A stretch of 64,000 nucleotides of DNA from Terfezia claveryi (lineage: Eukaryota > Ascomycota > Pezizomycetes > Pezizales > Pezizaceae), in contig WHUX01000005.1 in NCBI GenBank assembly GCA_015179025.1, positions 248,001-312,000 on the forward strand, in the 5' to 3' direction. The stretch's first letter is position 1. Every line of letters begins with the position of its first letter. Of this stretch, positions 1-9,842 are shown in pieces. A program made the position numbers and the translations under genes. The notes under the pieces were generated by a model. It saw only the letters and a program-made list of their open reading frames with translations, searched no databases and was not told where the DNA came from.

Positions 1-163
1 ATCGGCTATATTAATATCTTGGCACGCCAAGCTCCCTGGAGCCTCGAGCAAACCAAGAAATATCAAGGCTTCGTAATCGAATCACGAGGATACTAATTTG
101 AGGTATACAGGTACCAACTCAAACGATCACGGCAAGGCGCCTTGCCCCAGCGTATATACAGCA

Positions 164-1821
164 ATGCCGCACGTTAAAAGCGAGTGTAAGCTTCCCATCC
201 GATGTGCGTTCACCAGATCCAGCCATGTATTCTTCACTATAACGTTCCTCTTAGAGATTCATACCCTCTGATTCTACGAATCTGTTCTAACCCTTCTTCA
301 ATTGACGTGCTAATCAAGTTATTACTGGCATAGTCAAGCGTAAATCGGAATCAAGCGGGAACGGGGCGGATGAAGACGGGGGAGGGCATAGAAAGAGGGT
401 TAAGTCCTCAGAACCGGCCGAGAAGAAGGAGGATGTTGTGGTGGAGGAGGAGAAGAAGCCCGAGAGGTTAAAGCCTTATAAGGAGTGTGCGTGTCTCCGC
501 CTCCCTTACCCCACAATTGCACTCTACCCTGATCTGGGCGTACAGACTGGATGTGATGGAGATGGCAAATGCCTGGTGCTGACGGGACATACAGCAAACG
601 CCAAAATCGAAGAACGCAATGGTGAAATAGTATTCCGTGTTGTCAACAATGATAATACCCGCGAATCGACCATCATCCTCACGGGGCTCAAGATAATATT
701 CCAAAAACAGTTGCCTAAGATGCCAAAGGATTATATCGCCCGGCTGGTTTATGATCGGACGCATGTTAGTATGGCGATTGTGAAGCATCCTTTGGAGGTA
801 CTAGGGTACGTCCATCGAGCCCAATCAAGTCCGCAGCAGAAAGAGGTAATCTGGATAATGCTCGGCTAACATTTCCGCCCTGCTCCAGAGGCATCACCTA
901 CCGCCCCTTCAAGGGCCGCGAATTCGCCGAAATCGTCTTCTGCGCTATCTCCTCCGACCAACAAGTCAAAGGGTACGGCGCGCACCTCATGTCCCATCTC
1001 AAAGATTACGTCAAAGCGACCTCAGACGTAATGCACTTCCTCACCTACGCAGACAACTACGCCATCGGGTATTTTAAAAAACAAGGCTTCACCAAAGAAA
1101 TCTCCCTCGACCGCCGGATCTGGATGGGGTACATTAAGGACTACGAAGGCGGTACCCTCATGCAGTGCTCTATGATCCCCAAAATCCGGTACCTCGAATC
1201 CGCAAAAATGCTCGCAAAGCAAAAGGAGGCAGTCAGAGCCAAGATTAGAGCAATCTCAAAATCACATATCGTCCACCCTCCACTCAAGCTATTCCGAAAT
1301 GGCCCGTGTAAAGTCGACGCCGCATCAATTCCCGCACTGAAGGAGTCCGGGTGGAGTCCCGAAATGGACGAGTTATCCCGGGAAGCTAAACACGGCCCTC
1401 ACTTTGCTCAACTCCAGCATCTTCTGAACGAGCTCCAAAATCATCAAAGCGCCTGGCCGTTCCTGCAGCCTGTCAACCGGGATGAGGTCCAAGATTACTA
1501 TAATGTCATTCTTGAGCCCATGGATCTGAGTGAGATGGAAAGTAGACTCGAGACAGATCGTTATGCGACTCCCGAAGATTTTATTAGGGATGCGGGATTG
1601 ATCTTTAAGAATTGTAAAAAGTATAATAATGAGACAACGACGTATTATAAGAATGCAGTAAAGTTGGAGAAGTTTTTGAATAATAAGCTGAGGGAGATTC
1701 CGGAGTGGTCGGTGAGTACTTATATTCTACTTTTATATATCGCAGTGTTTCGGAATTGTTATATACGGATGTGGCTAACATTTTGGCGGGAGGGTGGGGG
1801 GGTTAGCATCTTGCGAATTGA
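164..1821 (+). CDS. GCN5: Histone acetyltransferase GCN5 (SAGA catalytic subunit)
   Basis: Acetylates nucleosomal histone H3 lysines as catalytic subunit of the SAGA/ADA coactivators in the nucleus. Proposed exons are 164-185, 334-486, 595-805, 889-1711 and 1807-1821, which join in phase to 407 residues. Introns have GTAAGC, GTGCGT, GTACGT and GTGAGT donors and AG acceptors. A basic, acidic-patched N-terminus (KRK, HRKRVK) is followed by the GNAT domain. There the stretch [10 protein letters not shown] carries the expected general-base glutamate, and [10 protein letters not shown] is the acetyl-CoA loop. The C-terminal bromodomain contains the acetyl-lysine asparagine in NCKKYNNE. The last intron was placed so that the protein ends EWSHLAN, close to the usual Gcn5 terminus. 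The start rests on an ATG at 164 whose splice to 334 preserves frame; it is less certain than the rest. Confidence 0.93.
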
Positions 1822-4361
1822 ACTGAGGGTAAAAGTGACTTACATATCCCGTTTTGTATTTCACTTTTTTGTTTTGTTTTCTTCTTTATATTGTTTCTCA
1901 TGCACTTTTATTATATGCGTTATGCGTGCATGCAAGCGAGTTCAATCTTGCTTTACGGAACCCAGACACGTTTTTGTGTTTCCTTTTTACTGCTTCTCCC
2001 CTCTTTTCTTTTATATGATTACCATGGACATGGGAATTCGGAGAATTGGAGTACTTGGGTGTCTTTTGGGGTGGACTTTTTTTCTTTATTGTATGGTAAT
2101 TTAAATTAATGAATTGATTGTTGATCATGCAGTAGTGAAAGAGGAAATGTGGTGGGTCCGCTTCTGGCCGGTTCAGGATTACGAACCAACCAGATGACTT
2201 GTCATAAGTAAAGTATATAATACTATCCAATAGCGCTGAAAACGGCAGCCCCGTCAATGTATATAAGCATTCTGTCGACGTTTCTTGTGTAATTCGATGC
2301 AGGTTCAGATGTTGTGATGGAAATAGCTTAGTTCTATTCACACTGACCAGACCGGTGTATGTGGCAGGATCCAGGTAGTTCGGTAGCCTCGTTCCCATGA
2401 ATCTACCCGCCCCAGGGTATGTTTCGAACACGTCCAATTAATATTCAGGGCGCCTCCGACAGTGTTAACGCGCAAATTACGGGAGTATGGATGATGCCCC
2501 GTAACTGTTATAACACTGCCTACTGATAAACTGGCTTTTTTTTTTTTTTTTTGTTAACAATTTCGCTGATGCAGAAGGAGGCTCAAGCGATATCTCATTT
2601 GCCATATCACCAGCCAAAATCAGCCGAAGTGAGGCCGGAACTGCCGAATCTCCCCCCCGTACGTAAGGCAACCGTCGGCAAGATTTGGAGAGCTTGGGAT
2701 ACTATAGTCTGGCTTGTACTAGCCCCTCGTAGAGGGGGATACTAATGATTCGTAAAGTTCCATTTTCGTATTCCCCTTTTGTGATTATATATGGCACTAG
2801 AGCGAGAGAGCACGATATGAGAAATGCAATAAAAGAAATTTAGAATTATGTTCAGCCCATGGGAATCCCTTGCCTCACAAACGAGTAATTCAAATAATAC
2901 AAAATATTTAGATTAAAACCGGAGTATTCCGCAGTTTTTTGTTCCCCCACCGTTTGACTCGCTTCGCAATTCGCGCTGGGTACATAAGCCCCCCCCCCCC
3001 CCCCCCCCGGGCTGTCGAAGCCCAAGTCGGCTCCTGATGCAAGGCAAAACTAGGAGACTCTCAGGCTAAAGCTTGCCCTCACAATCGCTCGTAGTAGCAC
3101 AAATCATCTTCGCAGAATGGCTTGGGTTATCAATGGCTGGTGTAAAAGTAGCGTGATTGGTCTTCTTTTCACAAACTGGTAATGGCGAACTATGGGGTTA
3201 CCCTGAATACAGTGTAAGGCCCCGCATTCCTCACTGGATTGCCTCCACACCATCTTGTTATATCGCTCAGCTGCTGCTCATGATAATTTCAAACAAACTG
3301 TATCCCGTATTCATTTAACCCTCTACAGAACAGTACCTTCCATCACCACCTTAGAGATCTCCATCATAAGACAGTTAGCCAAGTACGTCGAAGAACCCAA
3401 TTATTTCTTCGGACCTTGATCCTACTACCTAGTCCTAAGTAAAACCAAACAAAAGAATTGGTCGGCCGCCTATAATTGATTAGAAATTTCGGGATTAGCC
3501 GTTGCGCACATACATAAGCACAGTTGAACCCGCTTTAGAGCCGGGGTCACAGGGCTTCCATGTAAAAGGGGAGGTTATGTGGATATTAGCTGACACTCCC
3601 ATCAAGTTTGCCGAAGTACCAAAATCAGAAAGTTGTCCCGTCATCCTGCAACCATAGTCTTTGTCGCTTGACTTCTCTTTTTCCCTTGGTCTTGTTACTT
3701 TAGCATACTAGATTATTGGTGAGTTTTCATGGTACAGTATTACAGTATGAACACACCCAATCATCTCACTCGTAGGCGAACATCCTGGTGAAACTAACGA
3801 GATGGGAGCCTCGGCTTGTCCACACCCTTTATGCGGAAGCTAGGACGTCGGTTGACATTCCGCTATTCCCATGTCTATTGGCTATGTATTTTGAAGGATG
3901 CTGCATGAGAGTTGCAGATTTCATGCATTAGCTTGGTGCATACTTTGAGTAAGATGCTTGCTTGTCCGAAAATAGATCTGGTTGAAGGAAGAAAGTCCTC
4001 TTTGTAGTCTCTAGCCACTACGAAGGCTGTGCAACTACACGTCGTCAGGTTATAGTCAAGTTTATCGGCGGAATTAAATCATGAACAAAAGTTACATGTA
4101 TGGGAATGTTTGGGAATGAGTGCCAAGAGAACAGCTTCCACGAGTGCGCAGTGATGTCAGTGAACTCCTTCAGCCCTGATGCTTACTAGATAGAAGTATA
4201 ATACAATAATACCGTCCGAAACCATAACCAACACAATCCTAACGACACCTACTGTCATAGCACAACCTGCATACTCCTGGGCCGAGATTGATGGTACACG
4301 TATTTGGTTATAAAAGCCATGTAGCTGCTAACAGGCTACGTACATAAGTACCTTACACAGT
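1822..4361. other. Gene-free interval between GCN5 and the transposon
   Basis: No convincing coding region is visible on either strand. The interval holds a poly-T tract near 2538, a 20-base C run (2989-3008), one TTACCCTGAA decamer (about 3198-3207) and the micro-insertion at 2696-2744. Short open frames here have no recognisable domains and no codon-level support. Confidence 0.6.
2696..2744 (+). mobile_element. TSD-flanked micro-insertion, 31-bp insert
   Basis: The 9-mer GGGATACTA occurs at 2696-2704 and again at 2736-2744. Between them is a 31-bp insert that begins TAGTCTGG and contains CCCTCGTA near its other end. This is one of the longer members and seems to show both termini of the element family (compare 38673-38717 and 51645-51687). 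Confidence 0.7.
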
Positions 4362-4408
4362 AGTGGTGGTCAATTCTTAAACCCGAGTTTTGAAAACTCA
4401 GGTTATGC
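4362..4408 (+). repeat. Left terminal inverted repeat of the Harbinger-type element
   Basis: Begins AGTGGTGGTCAATTCTTAAA and includes GAGTTTTGAAAACTC, itself able to form a small hairpin. It matches the reverse complement of 6951-6996 over nearly its whole length. Confidence 0.9.
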
Positions 4409-4672
4409 AACCTCTTGGCAGCGCCTTGGTGTCTTGGCTTTGCGCTGATTGGCCAGGGCCATCACTCAACTTTTACTCAACCCAGAACTCATTACCGCAC
4501 TCTGGAGTGCGGTAACCAGCCAAACTGCAGTTTTGACAGCAGCAAAAAAAACTCAACGGAGCAAACAATTCAACTCAACAAGACGATATGATCCAACGCA
4601 ACACCACAACCACAACACGATACGACCTACAAGGACCAGCAATCAGCTTACATCGCCCAATAATTTAATTCA

Positions 4673-5500
4673 ATGCCATCTGACAGCCAAAAATCCACTC
4701 GCCAGCGCATTTGGCTTAAGGAAGATGTTGAGCGGCTTGTATGCTGGATGGAGGAACACCAAGAAGACCTTCGAGGTAAACAAGCAGCATGGCATAAGGA
4801 TGTTAAAGAGCAGGTTTTTGCTGGGGATCCAGAGATCACGGTAAATAGAATTAAAGATAAGGCTCAAAATATGAAGAAGGCTTGGAGTGATGCACGGAAA
4901 TTGCGAGAGCAATCAGGGTCTGGTGTGCGTGCCGAAGATCAAGTTAGCACTTTCAATGCCCTGCTAGAATCTAAGTGCCCTTTATTTTGGAGATTGGACG
5001 ATATTTGGGGGAGCCGTCCGAATATCACACCAATTATAATTGCAGATTCAACACAGGACCCCACAGTATCGCAGTCAGAGCCTGAGTTGGTATCGGAGTT
5101 CAAGAAAGATGAGTTAGATGAAGAGTTTGATTGGGAGGAAACTCCACCACCAAAGGCAGTGTCAGTCACCTTGAATTCTAAGAAAGCAAAAAAACATAGT
5201 GGACTCGGAATTAGGGGTGGGGAATTGAGTAAGATCATGGAGGATCGAGCATTGATTGAGCAAGAGAAGGAGGAAAAGCGCATTCAGGTAGATCTTGAGA
5301 AAGATGAAAAGAGGGTTAAATTCGAGCTTGAGATACATAGAGATCGAATGGCAGCAGAAGATCGAAGATTAGAAGCAGAAAACCGACGTTTTGAACAACA
5401 GTTGCAAGCTCAGGAAAGGATTGTGCAAATGCAACTGGAAGCTCAAGCAAAACAGCTTGAGTTATTTATGAAGATTATGGCTAGTAAAAACTCGCCTTAA
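4673..5500 (+). CDS. Transposon-encoded Myb/SANT-like DNA-binding protein
   Basis: A single open frame of 275 residues. Residues about 10-110 form a tryptophan-spaced Myb/SANT-like helical domain: IWLKEDVERLVCWMEEH, then AWHKDVKEQVF, then NRIKDKAQNMKKAW. A middle acidic linker (about 140-170) follows, then a long charged coiled coil (about 190-270, EKEEKRIQ and repeated EDRRLEAENRR patterns). In PIF/Harbinger elements this partner protein binds the terminal sequences and assists nuclear import and recruitment of the transposase; that role is inferred from family and context. It converges on the transposase gene with only 66 bp between stop codons. Confidence 0.85.
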   Translation: MPSDSQKSTRQRIWLKEDVERLVCWMEEHQEDLRGKQAAWHKDVKEQVFAGDPEITVNRIKDKAQNMKKAWSDARKLREQSGSGVRAEDQVSTFNALLESKCPLFWRLDDIWGSRPNITPIIIADSTQDPTVSQSEPELVSEFKKDELDEEFDWEETPPPKAVSVTLNSKKAKKHSGLGIRGGELSKIMEDRALIEQEKEEKRIQVDLEKDEKRVKFELEIHRDRMAAEDRRLEAENRRFEQQLQAQERIVQMQLEAQAKQLELFMKIMASKNSP

Positions 5501-5566
5501 GATCCAACCAGGTAAGACCCACCCCAATATCTAACTAGCTAAGACTCGAGCTTAAGATCCAACTAG

Positions 5567-6847
5567 CTAGGACCCCTCCTCCGCAACACCTACAATCTCA
5601 GCAACTCGATTCAAAAGTTCTTCTTGCCTGATTTTGCCTGCTCTTGCTTCTAGTCTTGTTATCTCTTCTGTATGCTCATTTCTTGACTCAGATATCTCTT
5701 CTGTAGATGATGACAAAAATATCTCTAGCCACTCGTTCTCATTTTCTATGCTATTCAGCCAATTATGAAGTACCAAACAAGCTGAAATCCACATAATAAC
5801 ACGCTGATGCCCTTCTTTTTGATCCAAACCAATCCGTATAGGCAAGCTCCTAAGTGATGGGAATCTTGCTTTGAGTATTCCGAATGTATGCTCAATCTTA
5901 ACTCGAGGTATCGATAGTTGATAATTGAAAGCTGCTTTAGGGCGTTCTCGAGCATAAGGTTCTTTGAAGGGGACAATTATGTGCTTTTCCAATCCATATG
6001 CCTTGTCCGCTAGCAAATATTCATGACTTTTAAAATAAGAGCTATAGTTCTTATAGAGCTCAGAATTTTTAAAAGCTGTTGAATCATGAGTTGCAGCAGT
6101 ATGACCCATACTGACATAAATAAAACGTCGATTCCAATCACAGATTGCTTGGAGGTTGATCCCATACTCTTTCTTTCTCGAAAAGTAAGCCTCTGGATCC
6201 ACTTGAGGCTTATCTCGGAGAACAATAATTGATCCATCAAGAAAACCTATACAGTCCCGAAAAACCCATTGAGTACTTCCAACTCTACTACGCTTCTCTG
6301 CAGACTTAGAGCGAGCTTCTGGTGATGGCCATTTAACATAAGATGGAAGAAGTTTGCTGAGAATCTGAATAGATTGCCATATATATATTCCTACTGCTCC
6401 CTTTGATATATTGAGAGCAATTCTTGATCTTTCTAACCCCCTACCTCCAACACTTCCTAATGTATATAAAGCCACAGCGAGTTGCTGATAGATAGGACGA
6501 GGTTTTTTTTTGCCTATCATATTTGTTGGCCACATTGGTGTTATGATATCGACAAGGGCCCAGAAGGAGCTTCGATGCATTCTGAATAGATTTAAGAATG
6601 CTGATTCCGGATAATTCTTAATCAAGTTCTCCAAAACTGATGGTCCTTGAAAAATCAAATGTCTTCCAGCACTGATTTTACGTGTTGCTATATAGCGACG
6701 TACTGCTATTATCTTATAGACTTCCCACACCTCCTTCAGTAGGTCTATTAGATCTTCACTAGAATCATATATCATTAAATGGGTGAGCTGTTGCACTATC
6801 GTATGAAGTTCTCCTAGCAAGACGTTTCGTTGGGTCAATCGAGGCAT
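5567..6847 (-). CDS. PIF/Harbinger DDE transposase (DDE_Tnp_4 type)
   Basis: A single uninterrupted frame of 426 residues. The catalytic triad can be read at about D204 (GFLDGS), D281 (LLADKAYG) and E319 (VKIEHTFG). The final motif, HTFGILKARFPSL, is characteristic of DDE endonucleases of the PIF/Harbinger group. The N-terminal 130 residues hold a helical region with a fungal-type HRSSFWALVD motif. Cut-and-paste transposition of this element and related short copies is the expected function. With no internal stops and intact terminal repeats, the element is potentially autonomous; activity itself cannot be judged from sequence. Confidence 0.92.
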   Translation of the reverse strand: MPRLTQRNVLLGELHTIVQQLTHLMIYDSSEDLIDLLKEVWEVYKIIAVRRYIATRKISAGRHLIFQGPSVLENLIKNYPESAFLNLFRMHRSSFWALVDIITPMWPTNMIGKKKPRPIYQQLAVALYTLGSVGGRGLERSRIALNISKGAVGIYIWQSIQILSKLLPSYVKWPSPEARSKSAEKRSRVGSTQWVFRDCIGFLDGSIIVLRDKPQVDPEAYFSRKKEYGINLQAICDWNRRFIYVSMGHTAATHDSTAFKNSELYKNYSSYFKSHEYLLADKAYGLEKHIIVPFKEPYARERPKAAFNYQLSIPRVKIEHTFGILKARFPSLRSLPIRIGLDQKEGHQRVIMWISACLVLHNWLNSIENENEWLEIFLSSSTEEISESRNEHTEEITRLEARAGKIRQEELLNRVAEIVGVAEEGS

Positions 6848-6950
6848 GTTGTGATGTGAAGATGACTAAGTACGCGTAACTGATAATTTCACGTAGAGTA
6901 GGTCAATTGAAAACTCAGGTTTGTGCTATATTGGGACTAGTGCAGTTATC

Positions 6951-6996
6951 GCATAATCTGAGTTTTCAAAACTCAGTTTAAGAATTGACCACCACT
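6951..6996 (-). repeat. Right terminal inverted repeat of the Harbinger-type element
   Basis: Reverse complement of the left repeat with one deletion (CCC to CT) and a G/A change. A further partial copy of the subterminal sequence (GGTCAATTGAAAACTCAGG) lies just inside, near 6901. Confidence 0.88.
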
Positions 6997-7362
6997 AGTA
7001 TATGAAACTCCCACCAGCAACTTAAACCCGAAGCTATGGGCGATGTCAAGGACGTGTGTGTACAGCCGTCCAATGCTATACGTACAGCACATCTCGGGGT
7101 ATGCTCGATTGCGCCGAGCAGCAGACCTGAGAGGTCACCTGAATAGCCCCCCCATCAGGCGAATGTAGTCATCTTCCCCTGTAGTAATGGGCTACTATTA
7201 TTCTGGGCTAGGACATACCACAATAGGAATTACTTCATCATGTGGGTCCTGAGTTAAGCCCAGGTTGCTTAGTATACGTGCGGGGGTGGGGCTTTTGTTG
7301 TTATTTTCATTGAAACATATTTCCGTGACCTTTTGAGGCTCGAAAGCCATGTTGGCTCGAGA

Positions 7363-7394
7363 TTACCGGTTTGCCAACCAGACTATTACCGGTT
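7363..7394 (-). mobile_element. TSD-flanked micro-insertion, 14-bp insert
   Basis: TTACCGGTT at 7363-7371 is repeated exactly at 7386-7394. The 14-bp insert between them is TGCCAACCAGACTA, the reverse complement of TAGTCTGGTTGGCA. This is one of the cleanest minimal members. Confidence 0.75.
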
Positions 7395-8853
7395 ACCATT
7401 CTCAAAAGCCGTTTTCGGTACAGTGTGATCCACGTGTGTTCGGTTGGCGCTACCGTTCAGAACTACATTCAGCGGTCGCTGGGCAGGGATCTGGTACTTA
7501 AGGCAAAGTCACTCAGCCATATTATTGGATACTTATGCGCGTCGGTATAATATTTAGAATTAGTTAGCCAAGAGATCTGAGCATGGGAGTGCAGGAAGGG
7601 GGGGTTAGATTTAGTATCGCTTTGAACACAATACAATAACACTGGGTGCTATTGGTGAGGCTTGAGGCTAGGACGATTTTAAACAGCCTGACGGGGACGG
7701 TGGAAAGGGCTTTAGGTAAACAAGGGGAATGATGGTCAGGTACGACAATCAAGCAGAAAATACAGTGGGTTCAGCACCCGTCCAATACGGATATCGTTTG
7801 ATTCACGTTCGAACCGAGCTTTTAACAAAGCAGTTGAATCAAGAATTTGGATGTGTTTCACATGTACTGTACATGTACAATACGGAGTACCACAGGCTTC
7901 TCGGTTTTTATTTGAATTATGCGGGGAAAAGTGGGTCGGATTATTCAATTGAGCAGGGGAGGGGGGGTATGATCGATGCACGGGAAGAAGGCAAATGCAA
8001 CCAATACAAATCCCTGGGCTCAGAATCGTGATCACTGACCTTCATGTTTATCAAATGGTTCGTCATATACATACGACCGGATCTATTCCATCATGGGCTC
8101 GGGGTTCAGATAGCTTTTTATTGCCTAAGATTTACCGCTCTAACATCGGCGACAAGCCTAACTGGCGAATACGAGTGAGTGACCGACCAAGTGAGAAAGA
8201 TGGCGTTCAAGTTTACGAACATTCGGAGATGAAACAAACAAGGGAATGGCCCAAACACGATAACTAACGATAACTACTATAATTGGGGTTTGTCGGCCAA
8301 AGCATTAAGCTATTATTACGGCATCCTCAAACAGAACTCAGCCATTATGGAACCATCATAATATTGTATCTCTCTTCGCTTCAGTTATTCAGCTTAAGTG
8401 TTAAGCGTTTTAATTAAGCGAATCCTTCGGGTTGTGGCAGATGCATTTGCGCATACGTACAGAGACTGCAACTTTAAACAGGAAAACCCACCCGGTCTGT
8501 GCAAGTGAGCCCCCGCGGTCTCAGCTTTCGCACACCAGGCCAGTGTGGTCACGCACACCCCAAGAGCAATGGATTCATCGGATCTACTTTGGGAGGGGTG
8601 GAGATCTCGAGGGGTGCGGACAATTGATGGATTGCTGAAATCATTGTGCACTGAAATCATTGTGCAGAGGACAGATGTACATACTGAGGCAGACTCTGAA
8701 ACTTCGGCTGCCTTGCAATGAGATACTTGTTACCATAGATGAGGAGTATCAGACTGCGTGACTGAATAATGGCCCATTTGCCAGAGCGCCCAGCGCTCAG
8801 CAGCAACCACCATCCTTCGGTTCTTGTCCCTTTTTTCCCACCCCACCACTACA

Positions 8854-8890
8854 ACCACCACCACCACCACCACCACCACCACCACCACCA
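8854..8890. repeat. (ACC)n trinucleotide microsatellite
   Basis: About 12 consecutive ACC units with no supporting gene around them. Poly-Thr and poly-Val frames across it are artefacts of the repeat. Confidence 0.9.
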
Positions 8891-9842
8891 ATTTTTTGGG
8901 GCATGGGGTGGTGAGCGGTAATAATGGGGAGGGTGTGTGTTTACTGTACAGGAGCATCTCACTTTATTCTTTTGTTGTCTCAACGTACGTCAGTATTATT
9001 GGTACTGCTGGGTTCATGAATACTTAGGTCTTACCGCGCCCGCCCACACTGACCGTAAGGCGGCCTAGCAGCACGTAGGTCGTCTCAATCGTCATGAAAA
9101 AAGAAGTATACAGCTGTGGAGAGAAGACAAAAAGTAACCTGATTGCTAAAAACGCAGACTCTGCACCCCCCCCTAAAGCGCGAGCAGTCGTGCTGTCCTG
9201 CTACCTGGAGTGCATGTAGAGCGACACAGAGCGACTTGCGGGCAAAACGAGAGTTCACGCAGCTGGCGTGGGTGCGTGGAATAATTAGGGAATAATAGAG
9301 GAAGGTGCTCCGCCTGGGCATAGCGCGGCCGTCGATGCGAGCCATTCCCTTCTATTGCCCTGTGCGCTAGTCCTCTTACATTTGTCGCCCACCTGCTTAT
9401 ACTCAGAGTTCCACTCGTTCTTACCATCCTTCTACCCTTGCCCCCCCCCCCCCCCCCTTGGCCCTCCCCCCCTCTCATCCCCTCCCAAAACTTCGTATTA
9501 TTCTGTAAACATCTTCCTTCCTCCTCCTCCACTCTTCTTCTTCTTCTTTTATACTCCACACTCCTGACAACGGAGAATCCGCTCTCTTCTGTTTTACGTT
9601 TCTTTCACAGGCATCGTCTCGCTACCTTGACCAAGCTTCCACTCAGGAAACGGGGAAGCTTGCCGGAACGCTCTCGGCTGCTGCATCATTTTGTACCTTC
9701 AACACCTTACTACTTCTTCAAGCTTAGGACGGGTTTCCGCAACGGGACACACATTCAATCTTTCTTATCATACGCCCGTCCGATAAATAAACACCACATA
9801 GATTGCCTTAGTGATAGGAATACTGTAGGGATTCGCAGCAAG

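Larger units (their letters stand above)
4359..6999. mobile_element. PIF/Harbinger-type DNA transposon, apparently complete
   Basis: About 2.6 kb bounded by inverted repeats of 46-47 bp (4362-4408 and 6951-6996, the latter in reverse complement), starting AGTGGTGGTCAATTCTTAAA and differing by a few substitutions and one indel. AGT flanks both ends (4359-4361 and 6997-6999), as expected for a 3-bp target duplication; a 2-bp TA reading is also possible. Each repeat carries an internal near-palindrome (GAGTTTTGAAAACTC). Two convergent open frames fill the inside: a Myb/SANT-like DNA-binding protein and a DDE transposase. That is the two-gene arrangement known for the PIF/Harbinger superfamily. 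Both frames are uninterrupted and the repeats are nearly identical, so a recent insertion is likely. Confidence 0.9.
7000..9842. other. Gene-free interval and ELL-like gene leader
   Basis: No supported gene. The interval includes the micro-insertion at 7363-7394, a TACGGAGTAC decamer near 7879, an (ACC)n microsatellite (8854-8890) and a 17-base C run (9441-9457). It ends in a strongly pyrimidine-rich stretch (about 9400-9640), typical of fungal promoters and 5' leaders. The open frame that extends upstream of 9843 into this stretch is treated as leader. Confidence 0.5.

Noticed and set aside
1712..2132. Alternative last introns for GCN5 (34 nt or 421 nt)
   Set aside because: The 95-nt intron 1712-1806, with branch GCTAAC, gives the family-typical terminus EWSHLAN.
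8730..9027. Poly-Val and poly-Thr frames across the (ACC)n repeat
   Set aside because: Artefact of a trinucleotide microsatellite.
9438..9842. Upstream extension of the ELL-like open frame to 9438
   Set aside because: The extension is encoded by a pyrimidine-rich, C-run-containing leader and gives low-complexity protein; the ATG at 9843 starts a credible N-terminus.
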